Positions 24,910 through 34,877 of a stretch of 64,000 nt of DNA are shown here, in pieces. This stretch comes from Saprospiraceae bacterium. GTDB lineage: Bacteria; Bacteroidota; Bacteroidia; Chitinophagales; Saprospiraceae. Below the pieces are notes generated by a model that saw nothing but the letters and a program-made list of their open reading frames with translations, searched no databases and was not told the origin of the DNA. The stretch lies in assembly GCA_027488935.1 (NCBI GenBank), contig JAIYAP010000073.1:19619-83618 (forward strand), written 5' to 3'. The translations under genes were made by a program, and so were the position numbers. Each line of letters opens with the position of its first letter. The stretch's first letter is position 1.

Positions 24910-25974
24910 ATGCGTACAAAACTTTCACAGTTCAATTTTAATCTGCCTAAAGAGCTGATCGCCCAATACCCGGCAACCGAAAGGGATCATAGCCGATTGA
25001 TGGTGATTAATCGCAAAACAGGTAAGATCGAACACAAGATCTTTAAAGAAATCCTCAGCTATTTCGATGACGGGGATGTTATGATCTTCAACAATACGAA
25101 AGTATTTCCGGCAAGGCTTTACGGTCAGAAAGAAAAGACAGGCGCTAAAATTGAAGTGTTTCTGTTGCGCGAACTCAACCACGACGCCCGTCTTTGGGAT
25201 GTTTTGGTCGATCCAGCACGTAAAATCCGCGTTGGAAATAAACTTTATTTCGAAGATGAAAATGGAAACGATGCCCTGGTTGCTGAAGTTGTAGACAATA
25301 CTACTTCCCGTGGCCGGACGATTCGATTCCTATTTGATGGACAGGAAGAAGATTTCCAACGCGAATTACAACGCCTTGGCAATACACCCCTTCCATCTTA
25401 TATTGAACGGGAACCAGAAGAACTCGACCGCGAACGTTATCAAACCATTTTTGCAAAAGAAATTGGGGCGGTAGCGGCACCAACAGCGGGTATGCACTTC
25501 AGCCGCGAATTGATGAAACGCCTTGAGTTGAAAGGCATTAACTTCGCAGAATTAACCTTGCATATCGGTTTAGGCACTTTCCGTACCATTGACGTGGAAG
25601 ACCTTTCCAAACATAAAATGGAAGCCGAATATTTCCGTATTGGACCAGACGCGGCCCTAACGGTAAATAAAGGACTCCAGGGTGCCAAAAAAATATGCGC
25701 CGTTGGCACTACGGTGATGCGCGCGATCGAAACCGGCGTTTCCGCAGAACACATGCTCAAACCTGTGGAAGGATGGACCAATAAATTCATTTATCCGCCA
25801 TTCGACTTTAGTATTGCCAATAGTATGGTAACCAATTTTCACCTCCCCAAATCGAGCCTTCTGATTATGGTTTCGGCTTTCGGCGGCTTTGAACTGGTTA
25901 TGGATGCTTACCACGAGGCAATTAAAGAAAAATATCGCTTCTTCAGCTACGGAGATGCTATGTTGATTCTTTAA
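24910..25974 (+). CDS. queA: S-adenosylmethionine:tRNA ribosyltransferase-isomerase
   Basis: The 354-residue enzyme has all QueA signatures. They are [26 protein letters not shown] at the start, [73 protein letters not shown], and the late [21 protein letters not shown]. It transfers the ribosyl part of S-adenosylmethionine to preQ1 at position 34 of tRNA, yielding epoxyqueuosine. The other queuosine genes are not here. The gene stands alone with a long leader and a hairpin after the stop. Confidence 0.96.
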   Translation: MRTKLSQFNFNLPKELIAQYPATERDHSRLMVINRKTGKIEHKIFKEILSYFDDGDVMIFNNTKVFPARLYGQKEKTGAKIEVFLLRELNHDARLWDVLVDPARKIRVGNKLYFEDENGNDALVAEVVDNTTSRGRTIRFLFDGQEEDFQRELQRLGNTPLPSYIEREPEELDRERYQTIFAKEIGAVAAPTAGMHFSRELMKRLELKGINFAELTLHIGLGTFRTIDVEDLSKHKMEAEYFRIGPDAALTVNKGLQGAKKICAVGTTVMRAIETGVSAEHMLKPVEGWTNKFIYPPFDFSIANSMVTNFHLPKSSLLIMVSAFGGFELVMDAYHEAIKEKYRFFSYGDAMLIL

Positions 25975-25984
25975 AAAAAAATGT

Positions 25985-26022
25985 AATTTTTGGATAGACC
26001 TTAAACTGTTTATCCAAAAATT
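25985..26022 (+). terminator. hairpin after queA
   Basis: A perfect 12-base AT-rich stem AATTTTTGGATA/TATCCAAAAATT (25985-25996 with 26011-26022) just beyond the queA stop. There is no long T-run, so it may be a weak terminator. Confidence 0.5.
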
Positions 26023-26096
26023 GCGTTTTCAAACGACCTGGCGCTTTACTGAACCGCAGTTTTGCAAAAACCTTTAACAAAACATACCTTTATCAT

Positions 26097-26318
26097 ATGT
26101 ATTGGACGCTCGAACTAGCCTCCCACCTCGAAGAAGCACCCTGGCCTGCTACCAAGGACGAACTAATTGATTACGGCATCCGCTCAGGCTCGCCACCAGA
26201 AGTAATTGACAACCTGGAGGAATTGGAAGATGATGGAGAACTGTATGAAGGCATTGAAGATATCTGGCCAGATTACCCACGCCACGATGACTTCTTTTTC
26301 AATGAAGACGAGTACTAG
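26097..26318 (+). CDS. DUF2795 family small acidic protein
   Basis: A 73-residue protein reading MYWTLELASHLEEAPWPATKDELIDYGIRSG, then a helical middle (PPEVIDNLEELEDDGELYEGIEDIWPDYP), and an acidic aromatic tail FFFNEDEY. This form is well conserved in Bacteroidota and belongs to the DUF2795 family, whose function is unknown. The bipartite helical layout with WPATKDELIDYA looks like a small nucleic-acid- or protein-binding fold, but that is inference. It converges with the large cargo gene, with 6 bases between the stop codons. Confidence 0.85.
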   Translation: MYWTLELASHLEEAPWPATKDELIDYGIRSGSPPEVIDNLEELEDDGELYEGIEDIWPDYPRHDDFFFNEDEY

Positions 26319-26324
26319 GCACCT

Positions 26325-29300
26325 CTAACGCAGTATTTGCAGGGTGCCTTTTATTACCGGATCGCCATCTCCTAAATCGATCAAGTAAAAATAGGTACCA
26401 TCCGGTAAGGATTTGCCATTTAATTGAGCATCCCAGGCACTTGTATTTTGATAGTTGCGCTGTTTGAATACCAAGGCACCCCAGCGGTTGTACACACTAA
26501 CTTCATTGTTGGGGTAATCTTCAATTCCAATAATTTTCCAATTATCGTTCAAGTTGTCTCCATTCGGAGATATTCCATTGAATACGAATAGCTTGTCACA
26601 GTAAATCCGAAGGATTACCTGGGCGATGGATTCCCGCCCCAGGGTGTCACGCAGGGTATAGGTGAAGGTATCTATGCCACAATCGCTCGCAGGGAAATAC
26701 TTGAAGATGCCTTCATTGGCAAAGAAGGTAACCCCTCCTAATTTTGGAGCACGGATGATTTCAACCGTATTTAATCCGGCTTGATTCGCCAAAATCCCAA
26801 AAATAATGTCATTTTCAAGAATGGGCATTGCAATTTCGATGGCCAATGGACGGATATAATGATCCGGGTTGGCAATCAATTCACCGATGCCTGGTGGTGT
26901 ACAGTTTACTTTTACCTTGATTTGTTGCGTACAATTGGTTGCTTTCTCCCGAATCGACAATTGCTGCAAACCTGTATCAATGGATAATGCAATCAAGTTG
27001 CTACAGGTGCTGAATTCTGAAAAGTCTAATGCGCCTTTTTTTATTTCATATTGTAATATTTGAGTAAATGGGATCGTGGTACAGAAAGGGAACTGGCCAT
27101 CACAGGCATCTGCTGAAACCGTGATAAGTCCCGTCGAATCTGGCACATAACTAAAAAAAGACGGGCACCCGGTGCAGGTTACCGTAACTTTCAAGGAATC
27201 AGAACAGGCTGTTGCAAGGTTGTAAAAACGCAAGCGATGTACGCCATTCATCAGTTGAAGCGTTGTTTTTTGTGCCAAAACCTTTATTTCAGGTTGCAAG
27301 GCATACTGGGTTCCGAGGGTATTTGAAATGGCGATGCCGCCGTAGGAACTCCCAGTAATTCCACCCGTAATATCCCGATTCGCATTTAAAGACCAATTGC
27401 CGCCAATATCTAGTTGATTCATTAGTTGGACCAATCCTTCCAGGTTTTGAAAGGTTCCTGAAAACTGTTGCCCCCCGATTTCCCAATTTTGTAGCACATA
27501 AGGCCCGATTACCGGCCATTGTTCTGCCTTATAAAGGCGAATAGAATCAAAACCGCATGGAATGAAGCTGCCGCTATAATTCGCTCCATTGTCGAGGATG
27601 GCAAAATCATTGATTTGATCGTATGGGATATCAAGACAAAAAGTAGCAGGTACGGTACAGGAATCCGTAACAAGTTGGATGGTATCGCTTGGGATCAAAT
27701 CATTCAGGCACCCATTTGCAGGCTGAATGGAAGGCCAATAGCAAATGATGTGACAACGATTTTGTGCCGGGGCATATACGCCAACACATATTTTATCGAC
27801 ATTATAACCAGTAATGCCCGAAGATTGAAAATTCAGACAGGCGGTTGCCGGATCCACCTGATAATTACCATACTGCCCGAGTGGCCCATTTAAACCATTG
27901 ACAGCCACCGGCACTACCGTAAAATTCGTGAAACCGGAAGGGATATTATTTCCACAAAAAGTACCCGAACTAGCTGCAGGAAGGTCAAAATATACATTTT
28001 CAAAAGTTGTAGGAACACTCGTTATCGTAACCAGCACACAATAAGTAAGATCTAAGGCATTGTTAGAAGGCACAGTTTGTCGGATAAATACAAGGTCTGG
28101 TGCCCCTCCTGCAGTACCGTTTGCCGTGTAATTTAAACAGCCGTTGCCCGCCTGCAGGGTCCAGGTGCCTTGGGTAGAATACCCCGTCAATTGGCCATTG
28201 ATTAAGGCATAACTTGCACCATTCAGGCTGACACCGGTGGGCGGCACCGGACAAAAAGCCTGGCTAGTTCCTTTTGCAACAAAAAGGTGGATGGTGTCAA
28301 TTTTGGGGTTTGAAGCTGCGATGGTATAGGGTCCAATCTGAAAGGCACAATTTGATTCATCATAAAGGATTGCCTTATACAAACCAGCATTTAGATTAAC
28401 CCGATCTTTGGGATTATCTGTACCGGGTAAGTCAGCCCAATCAATGCGGTAAGCGCCGGTTCCACCCGTAATATTGAGCAAAATACTGCCCAACTCCAAG
28501 TTTGTTTCTGGTTTAATTACCGGAAGTGGCGACAATGCAAAATTGGCGGGCTGGCCCACAAAAAAGGTTTTTACCGGCAAATTGCAACCATCAGCATCGG
28601 TGATTTGCAATTCATACAGCCCCCCGGGTAGGATATCAGGCTGAAACTGTCCTCCATTGCCATCAATAATATTAAAGGTAAAAGGCATGCGAAAATTATC
28701 ACCAGGCGTCACCTGAAATTCGACAAAACCGGGATTGTTATTGCCTCCTGTAGCATTTCCAGGGCAAGTTCCGGGGTGTGGATTAATAGCAAGTGTACCT
28801 GAAACATTCAGGTCAGGCAAATTGATGCCAACGCTACGCGTACATTGGGTAGATTGGTCTAAAACGGTAAAGGTATAACTACCCGCAGCTAGGTCTTGGT
28901 AAATTGGGGTGGTATTGCCGTTGTACAAATAATCACCTGAGCCACCCGCTGCATTTACACCAACCTGTCCAATAGGCTTGCCACATTTGGGATACTTTTC
29001 CACAAATGTATTCACCACCAAAGGGTTCTTACTAGGCATAATGATTTGTTCGATCCCAAAACAGCCGGTAACCTGGTTGGTAATCGTAACGATAAAAGTA
29101 TCACTCGGGATTTGGCTCAGGGTATTTCCCGTTACCCCATTCATCCAGACATAGGTCAAATTGGCGTTGGGGTCGGCGGGAATCAAACTAAGGGTCCCAT
29201 CTTTAGCGCTACAACTGGCGGTGTCGGTGGGTAAAATATTGACATTAAAATCTGGGCCATCGCTGTTATTGACATAAAAAAACGTGTCTAAAACGCAGGA

Positions 29301-29594
29301 TGGAATACTATCCAGGCTTATTTTAATGTGGTAGAATCCTGCGCCAAGGTTTTCCGCAACATTGTTATCGCTCACATTGGGCGTCCAAACAAACGTAAAT
29401 TTGGAAGGATCGATGGGTGTAAACAGGATAATACGGCCATTTACAGCACCGCAGGTTGTATTTTCGATAAAGTAACCACTGCTCAAAAATTTATTGACAA
29501 CGGTATCACAATTTATTTGCGCTATTGCAGACAACGGGAGGTGCAAGCAGCAAACAATTAAAACAAAACAGGATTTGAAGCAAAATTGGCGCAT
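26325..29594 (-). CDS. large surface protein with gliding-type (type B) T9SS C-terminal domain
   Basis: The 1089-residue product has a signal peptide ending SAIAQ (near residue 26). A long array of PKD/SprB-like beta domains follows, with repeated patterns such as GDYLYNGNTTPIYQDLAAGSYTFTV, GGLYELQITDADGCN and GLYKAILYDESNCAF. A cadherin-like linker (LRDTLGRESIAQVILRIYCD) leads to the CHU_C/type B end (FNGISPNGDNLNDNWKI, VYNRWGALVFKQ, LPDGTYFYLIDLGDG). These features mark an outer-surface protein exported by the type IX system, likely for adhesion or gliding. Cysteine-rich domains suggest disulfides. It stands opposite the Crp/Fnr gene. Confidence 0.88.
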   Translation of the reverse strand: MRQFCFKSCFVLIVCCLHLPLSAIAQINCDTVVNKFLSSGYFIENTTCGAVNGRIILFTPIDPSKFTFVWTPNVSDNNVAENLGAGFYHIKISLDSIPSCVLDTFFYVNNSDGPDFNVNILPTDTASCSAKDGTLSLIPADPNANLTYVWMNGVTGNTLSQIPSDTFIVTITNQVTGCFGIEQIIMPSKNPLVVNTFVEKYPKCGKPIGQVGVNAAGGSGDYLYNGNTTPIYQDLAAGSYTFTVLDQSTQCTRSVGINLPDLNVSGTLAINPHPGTCPGNATGGNNNPGFVEFQVTPGDNFRMPFTFNIIDGNGGQFQPDILPGGLYELQITDADGCNLPVKTFFVGQPANFALSPLPVIKPETNLELGSILLNITGGTGAYRIDWADLPGTDNPKDRVNLNAGLYKAILYDESNCAFQIGPYTIAASNPKIDTIHLFVAKGTSQAFCPVPPTGVSLNGASYALINGQLTGYSTQGTWTLQAGNGCLNYTANGTAGGAPDLVFIRQTVPSNNALDLTYCVLVTITSVPTTFENVYFDLPAASSGTFCGNNIPSGFTNFTVVPVAVNGLNGPLGQYGNYQVDPATACLNFQSSGITGYNVDKICVGVYAPAQNRCHIICYWPSIQPANGCLNDLIPSDTIQLVTDSCTVPATFCLDIPYDQINDFAILDNGANYSGSFIPCGFDSIRLYKAEQWPVIGPYVLQNWEIGGQQFSGTFQNLEGLVQLMNQLDIGGNWSLNANRDITGGITGSSYGGIAISNTLGTQYALQPEIKVLAQKTTLQLMNGVHRLRFYNLATACSDSLKVTVTCTGCPSFFSYVPDSTGLITVSADACDGQFPFCTTIPFTQILQYEIKKGALDFSEFSTCSNLIALSIDTGLQQLSIREKATNCTQQIKVKVNCTPPGIGELIANPDHYIRPLAIEIAMPILENDIIFGILANQAGLNTVEIIRAPKLGGVTFFANEGIFKYFPASDCGIDTFTYTLRDTLGRESIAQVILRIYCDKLFVFNGISPNGDNLNDNWKIIGIEDYPNNEVSVYNRWGALVFKQRNYQNTSAWDAQLNGKSLPDGTYFYLIDLGDGDPVIKGTLQILR

Positions 29595-29870
29595 ATAGTG
29601 TCGGTTCGTCAGATTAAATTGAAAATTGGATCACTTGGGGCTTTTCCAGTTTGGGTAGAAACGATCGTTCCGAAAGCAGGAACGAAAATAAAATAGAAAA
29701 ATGTGTACCAAATTTCTTTTTATCGGATTGGCTACCCACTGCAAATTTGATTATTCAGCACAAAAATGGCATTTTAAAAAACTGAAAATCAATATGTTAG
29801 TATTAAATTTAAAATAATTGTTTGCCGACAAAACGGCCACAATGTATTTCTTTAGGCAGGTACTTGCTGG

Positions 29871-29878
29871 TACATTTG
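29871..29878 (+). promoter_or_regulatory. -7 element of the Crp/Fnr gene
   Basis: TACATTTG, with a TTTC 20 bases upstream as a weak -33. A start near 29883 coincides with an in-frame GTG, so a leaderless longer form is possible. Confidence 0.45.
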
Positions 29879-29945
29879 GACTGTGAAAGAAAGCACACAA
29901 CACCAACCACCGCCTAAACAGCACCTGCTTAAAATCCTTACCGCC

Positions 29946-30626
29946 ATGGACATTCAACAAAAGAAAACATTTTTGGCCACTGTTCCAGTATTTGCGACAC
30001 TGGGCGCTACTGAAATTGAACTAATTGCCAGCATTGCCTACAATCGCCGATCCCCAAAATTTCAATTTGTTTTTATGCCCGACGAGCCTGCGGATTATAT
30101 GTTTATTTTGATCAAAGGCCGCATAAAAACCGGCACTTTTTCGCAGGATGGCAGGGAGGTAATCAAAGAGATCCTCCATCCAGGAGCGGTTTTTGGCGAC
30201 CTCGCTTTGGCTGGGGAGCACATGCGAAGTGATTATGCCCAAGTATTATATGATGAAGCAGAATTTCTGGCCATAAAGGTAGCGGATTTTCAGCAACTCA
30301 TGTCGACCAACCAACGATTGTTGTTTGCATGTTTGCAACATATTATGCACCGCTTACAACGGGTAGAGGAACGCTTGGCCAAATTGGTTTTGAAAGATGC
30401 CCGTGAGCGCATTATAGAATTTTTGGTAGAAACAGCCGATAAAGAAGGGCGTCAAGTTGGGTTTGAAACACTTGTAAAACATCATTTAACACAACAAGAT
30501 ATTGCCAATATCACCGGAACCAGTCGTCAAACCGTAACATCTGTTTTTAATGATTTAAGAAAATCTAATCTCATTCATTTTAATCGAAATAGCATTCTGA
30601 TACGGGATGTCGCAAAATTATCCTAG
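29946..30626 (+). CDS. Crp/Fnr family transcriptional regulator
   Basis: A 226-residue regulator. The cyclic-nucleotide-type beta-roll covers about residues 15-120 (MFILIKGRIKTGTF, PGAVFGDLALAGE), then a long dimer helix (QHIMHRLQRVEERLAKLVL). The winged helix-turn-helix follows (LTQQDIANITGTSRQTVTSVFNDLRKSNLI). The beta-roll has no FNR-type cysteine cluster, and the full cAMP signature is not visible, so its ligand is unknown. ATG 29946 gives the usual distance to the beta-roll. A GTG at 29883 would add 21 residues and falls exactly where transcription is expected to begin, so both forms remain open. It is transcribed away from the 1089-residue surface protein. Confidence 0.9.
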   Translation: MDIQQKKTFLATVPVFATLGATEIELIASIAYNRRSPKFQFVFMPDEPADYMFILIKGRIKTGTFSQDGREVIKEILHPGAVFGDLALAGEHMRSDYAQVLYDEAEFLAIKVADFQQLMSTNQRLLFACLQHIMHRLQRVEERLAKLVLKDARERIIEFLVETADKEGRQVGFETLVKHHLTQQDIANITGTSRQTVTSVFNDLRKSNLIHFNRNSILIRDVAKLS

Positions 30627-30674
30627 GTCAAAGTCTCCCATCCGTAAAGTCACTTAAGCGCTACATGCTCCTGC

Positions 30675-30705
30675 AAAAGCCGTCTCGTTGAGACGGCTTT
30701 TCTTG
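30675..30705 (+). terminator. terminator of the Crp/Fnr gene
   Basis: Perfect 11-base stem AAAAGCCGTCT/AGACGGCTTTT (30675-30685 with 30691-30701), 5-base loop, T-rich end. Confidence 0.85.
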
Positions 30706-30734
30706 TTGAAAGTTTTCCACATTTTGCTAATTTA

Positions 30735-30767
30735 TTGGCTTAGAAATCCGTTTTTTTCGTATCTTCG
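30735..30767 (+). promoter_or_regulatory. promoter of gyrA
   Basis: TTG (30735-30737), 22 bases, TATCTTCG (30760-30767), one base off the consensus. Transcription would begin near 30773. Confidence 0.5.
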
Positions 30768-30778
30768 CGCGCCAAACG

Positions 30779-30881
30779 TGGCAGACAGCGGACGGTAAAC
30801 GATTGAATGTAAGTTTATTTTCATTTCGTTTCCTTCATCGAAAATTTTTTAATACCTGTCTGCCATCGATCGTTTACCGTC
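30779..30881 (+). promoter_or_regulatory. gyrA leader with interleaved inverted repeats
   Basis: TGGCAGACAG (30779-30788) pairs perfectly with CTGTCTGCCA (30856-30865), and GACGGTAAACGAT (30791-30803) with ATCGTTTACCGTC (30869-30881). The order arm1, arm2, arm1', arm2' means the two stems cross. Such an arrangement forms a pseudoknot or two competing folds, just ahead of the start codon. Confidence 0.65.
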
Positions 30882-30896
30882 TTATAGCTATTGTGT

Positions 30897-33380
30897 ATGC
30901 AAGAATCGCGGATTGTCCCTATTAACATTGAGGACGAATTAAAAACGGCGTACATCGATTATTCGATGTCGGTCATCGTATCCCGCGCACTGCCTGATGT
31001 GCGCGACGGTCTCAAACCTGTTCATCGCCGTGTTTTGTACGGCATGCTTGATTTGGGCCTGAGTTACAACAAAACTTATAAAAAATCGGCCCGTATTGTG
31101 GGTGAAGTGCTGGGTAAATACCACCCACACGGGGATGCCTCGGTGTACGATACCATGGTGCGGATGGCCCAGGAATGGAGTTTGCGCTATCCTTTGGTAG
31201 ACGGTCAAGGTAACTTTGGTTCTATGGACGGTGATAGTCCGGCGGCCATGCGTTATACCGAAGCGCGTTTGCGGCGCATTACCGACGAAATGTTGAACGA
31301 CATTGAGAAAGAAACGGTAGATTTTCAATTGAATTTCGACGATTCTTTGCAAGAGCCTTCCGTTTTGCCCAGCAAATTGCCCAATTTGTTGATTAATGGC
31401 GCTTCTGGTATTGCGGTTGGTATGGCAACTAATATGATGCCACACAACCTGCGCGAAGTGTGTTCGGCCATTATTGCGGCAATTGACAATCCAGAAATCA
31501 CCATTGATGAACTGATGGAACATGTCAAAGCCCCCGATTTCCCAACTGGAGGCATTATTTATGGTATGACCGGGGTGCGTGAAGGTTTGCGTACAGGCAG
31601 AGGCCGTTGTGTAGTGCGCGCCAAAACTGAAATTGAAACAGACGATAAAGGGCGGGAAACCATCATCGTACATGAAATTCCATACCAGATCAACAAAGCG
31701 GTACTGATTGAAAAAATCGCCGCCCTGGTACATGAGAAAAAAGTAATTGGCATTTCGGATATCCGCGATGAATCGAACCGGGAAGGTGTACGCATTGTCA
31801 TTGAAATCAAACGCGATGCAGCCGCCAATGTGATTTTGAGCCAACTGTTCAAAATGACCCCGCTGCAAACCAGCTACGGCATTAATAATATTGCCCTGGT
31901 AAATGGCCGGCCTCGGGTACTGAACCTGCAGGATTTGGTGTTGGAATTCATAAAATTCCGTTTGGAAGTTATTGTACGCCGTACAAAATATGACCTGCGG
32001 AAAGCAGAAGAACGCGCCCACATCCTCGAAGGCTTGTTGATTGCACTGGATCACCTGGATGAAGTAATCGCTTTGATTCGTGCTTCCAAAGATGCAGAAG
32101 AAGCCCGCGAAGGTTTGATGACCCGTTTTGGCCTTTCAGAAATACAGTCAAGGGCCATCCTGGCCATGCGTTTACAGCAGTTGACTGGTCTGGAACGCGA
32201 CAAAGTTCGTGCTGAATACGACGAATTACAAAAGAAAATAGCCGAATTGAAGGCCATTTTAGCCGATGAAATGCTGCAACGCAGCATCATCAAACAAGAA
32301 CTCACTGATATCAATGATCGTTTTGGCGATGAACGTCGTACCTCAATTGAAATTGATGAAGCGGATATCAGCATGGAGGATCTGATTGAAAACGAGGAAG
32401 TGGTCATTACCATCAGCCATGCCGGTTACATCAAACGCACACCGATCACCGAATACCGCGCTCAAGGACGTGGCGGACGTGGTGCACAAGGCGTACGCAC
32501 CCGTGACGAGGATTTCGTGGAGCATATGTTTACCGCCACGACCCACCAGAGTTTGTTGTTGTTTACCGAAAGTGGACGTTGTTTTTGGTTGAAAGTGTAT
32601 GAAATTCCGGAAGGTGCTAAAGCAACCGCGGGTCGTGTTATTCAAAACTTGCTGAATATTCCGAAAGAAGACCGCGTTCGCGCCTTCATTATCGTTAAAA
32701 ACTTGCAGGATAGCGATTTCATCAATAACCATTATATCGTATTTTGCACGAAACGGGGCCAAATCAAAAAAACCCTGTTGGAAGAATACTCCAGACCACG
32801 ACAAGGCGGCATTAATGCCCTCGGGATCAATGAAGGCGATGCTTTGATTGAGGCAAAACTGACCAATGGCAAAAATGAAATTATTCTTGCGGTGCGCAGT
32901 GGCCGGGCGATTCGTTTTAATGAAGAAGATGTGCGGCCAATGGGGCGTACTGCTTCCGGGGTGCGTGGTATTCAAGTAGAAGATAATGGTGAAGAAACAG
33001 TGGTTGGTATGGTGTGTGTAGATCCAAGTGACCCGAATGCGAGCGTGCTGGTGCTTTCTAAAAATGGCCTCGGCAAACGTTCGGCACTGGAAGATTACCC
33101 AACGCAGGGACGTGGTGGCAAAGGGGTTAAAACCATGCAAGTGACCGAAAAAACCGGTTATTTGGTGGCCATTAAATCCGTTACGGACCAAGATGATTTG
33201 ATGATTACGACCAATTCGGGGATCACGATTCGTACAGCCGCTTCAGAACTGCGGGTAATGGGTCGCGCTACCCAAGGCGTGAAAATTATTCGCCTGGAAG
33301 AACATGACTCTATCGCAGATGTGACCGTAGTTGCTTCAGCGCCCGACGAACCAGAAGAAATGATCGTGGTGGAGGAATAA
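30897..33380 (+). CDS. gyrA: DNA gyrase subunit A
   Basis: The 827-residue protein has the breakage-reunion domain ([21 protein letters not shown] near residue 30, catalytic tyrosine in [10 protein letters not shown]), a tower and coiled-coil segment ([20 protein letters not shown]), and a C-terminal beta-pinwheel. Its blades carry [10 protein letters not shown] and [10 protein letters not shown]; the former resembles the GyrA box. Gyrase introduces negative supercoils together with GyrB, which is not in the window. The quinolone region reads [13 protein letters not shown], with alanine at residue 81 where E. coli has Ser83. ATG 30897 is used; an in-frame TTG lies two codons before. Confidence 0.96.
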   Translation: MQESRIVPINIEDELKTAYIDYSMSVIVSRALPDVRDGLKPVHRRVLYGMLDLGLSYNKTYKKSARIVGEVLGKYHPHGDASVYDTMVRMAQEWSLRYPLVDGQGNFGSMDGDSPAAMRYTEARLRRITDEMLNDIEKETVDFQLNFDDSLQEPSVLPSKLPNLLINGASGIAVGMATNMMPHNLREVCSAIIAAIDNPEITIDELMEHVKAPDFPTGGIIYGMTGVREGLRTGRGRCVVRAKTEIETDDKGRETIIVHEIPYQINKAVLIEKIAALVHEKKVIGISDIRDESNREGVRIVIEIKRDAAANVILSQLFKMTPLQTSYGINNIALVNGRPRVLNLQDLVLEFIKFRLEVIVRRTKYDLRKAEERAHILEGLLIALDHLDEVIALIRASKDAEEAREGLMTRFGLSEIQSRAILAMRLQQLTGLERDKVRAEYDELQKKIAELKAILADEMLQRSIIKQELTDINDRFGDERRTSIEIDEADISMEDLIENEEVVITISHAGYIKRTPITEYRAQGRGGRGAQGVRTRDEDFVEHMFTATTHQSLLLFTESGRCFWLKVYEIPEGAKATAGRVIQNLLNIPKEDRVRAFIIVKNLQDSDFINNHYIVFCTKRGQIKKTLLEEYSRPRQGGINALGINEGDALIEAKLTNGKNEIILAVRSGRAIRFNEEDVRPMGRTASGVRGIQVEDNGEETVVGMVCVDPSDPNASVLVLSKNGLGKRSALEDYPTQGRGGKGVKTMQVTEKTGYLVAIKSVTDQDDLMITTNSGITIRTAASELRVMGRATQGVKIIRLEEHDSIADVTVVASAPDEPEEMIVVEE

Positions 33381-33455
33381 ACCACTTTGATACTTTTTCG
33401 GATGTGCAACGTCCACATTGCCAAATTCTAAAACTGTTAAAATAATAGAACAACC

Positions 33456-34778
33456 ATGAAAAAGACGTTCTTAGCCCTCGTTGGCTTTTTATGCATCGCC
33501 AGCAGTGTTGCAACGGCACAAGAAGACGGCGCTAAATTGGCCAAAAGTGCCGGTAAAGCGCTTGCTACGTTCAATATGGACCGCGCGAACAACAAAGCCA
33601 AATTGGAAGATGCAAAAATGAAAATCGATCAGGCACTCCAAACCCCTGAAGCACAGGCACTTCCATCTGCATGGCTTACAAAAGGCGATGTGTACACCAC
33701 GCTGATTGAAGGGGATATGGCCCGTCGTATGATTGACCCAAAAGCACCTTTGAGTGGCGACAATGATGCCCTCGTTGCCTTCGCTGCCTATAAAAAAGCG
33801 TACGAAATTGCTGTTAAAAAATACGACAAAACGGACGCCGTTAAAGGCATTGTGGGTATCGAATCCAATTTGATCAATGTGGGAGTTGAAAAATATACCG
33901 CTGCGGCTTACGACAAAGCATTTTATTCGTTCCAAGGTGCCTTGGAAGCCAACGAAATTTTGAAGGCAAACGAACAAAAAAGCAGCTTGGATGACCCAAA
34001 ACAACTGGATGAAATCATGTATTTCACAGGAAAATCGGCTTCCCTGGCAAAAATGACCAAAGAGGCAGTGCCTTATTACGAACGTTTGTACAAAAAAGGT
34101 ACCGATAATGCAGATGTGTACCAGGGCCTGTACGATGCAAAAATAGAAATGGGCGACGCAGCAGGTGCCGACAAAATCCTGGTGGAAGGACGTACAAAAT
34201 TCCCGGATGACCCGTCTTTGTTGTTTACTGAAATTAATGCCTTGTTGAAAGCGGGTAAATTGGACGAATTGATCGACCGCTTGAAACAAGCCATTAAAAA
34301 GGAAGATACCAACATTGGTTTGTATGTTACTTTGGGCAACGTGTATGATAACTTGTTCCAGAGCATGTTAAAGGAAAAAAATGATGCGAAAGCAACCGAA
34401 TATTTTACGGAAGCCAACAAATATTACGGACAGGCACTCGCTCGTGACCCGAAAAATGTGGACGCAACCTACTCTATCGGCGCGTTATACTACAACAAAG
34501 CAGCCTTTTTAACCCAGGAAATGAATGCGATCACAGATTTTAGTGCCGCTGGCTTGAAAAAACTGGATGCACTGAAAAACCAAGTGATGGGCTTATTTGA
34601 CCAGGCATTGCCTTATTTCCAAAAAGCAGAAAGCCTGAATCCAAACGATACCAATACCCTGGTGGCCTTGACCGAAATTTTTGCGCGTAAAGAAGATGAA
34701 CTTTCTTTGGAATTCAAAAAGCGCTTGAATGTGGTGAAAGCAGGTGGCAAAAACGAGACGGCTTACTTTAAAAACTAA
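33456..34778 (+). CDS. secreted tetratricopeptide-repeat protein
   Basis: A 440-residue protein with a signal peptide ending ATAQE. Its body is helical repeats: AFAAYKKAYEIAVKKYDKTD, AAYDKAFYSFQGALEANEIL, AVPYYERLYKKGTDNADVYQGLYDAKI, EYFTEANKYYGQALARDPKNVDATYSIGALYYNKA, and LFDQALPYFQKAESLNPNDTNTL. No lipobox or catalytic site is visible, so it is likely a periplasmic scaffold. It lies 75 bases after gyrA in the same direction and may share its transcript, though no functional link is evident. Confidence 0.82.
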   Translation: MKKTFLALVGFLCIASSVATAQEDGAKLAKSAGKALATFNMDRANNKAKLEDAKMKIDQALQTPEAQALPSAWLTKGDVYTTLIEGDMARRMIDPKAPLSGDNDALVAFAAYKKAYEIAVKKYDKTDAVKGIVGIESNLINVGVEKYTAAAYDKAFYSFQGALEANEILKANEQKSSLDDPKQLDEIMYFTGKSASLAKMTKEAVPYYERLYKKGTDNADVYQGLYDAKIEMGDAAGADKILVEGRTKFPDDPSLLFTEINALLKAGKLDELIDRLKQAIKKEDTNIGLYVTLGNVYDNLFQSMLKEKNDAKATEYFTEANKYYGQALARDPKNVDATYSIGALYYNKAAFLTQEMNAITDFSAAGLKKLDALKNQVMGLFDQALPYFQKAESLNPNDTNTLVALTEIFARKEDELSLEFKKRLNVVKAGGKNETAYFKN

Positions 34779-34821
34779 TTTTTCAGTGTTTTAGGCAGGT
34801 TGCCTAAGCATGGTACATTAG

Positions 34822-34871
34822 GTTAAAAATGGAAAATTGGAACGCCCCGCGTTTCAGTTTTCCATTTTAAC
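34822..34871. terminator. bidirectional terminator between TPR and LysE genes
   Basis: GTTAAAAATGGAAAA (34822-34836) pairs with TTTTCCATTTTAAC (34858-34871) with one bulge, around an inner AACG/CGTT stem. It lies between convergent stops at 34778 and 34878. Confidence 0.65.
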
Positions 34872-34877
34872 TTTATA

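Noticed and set aside
30939..32054. 371-codon frame opposite gyrA
   Set aside because: gyrA on the plus strand is beyond doubt, and the antisense frame lacks a promoter and any known domain.
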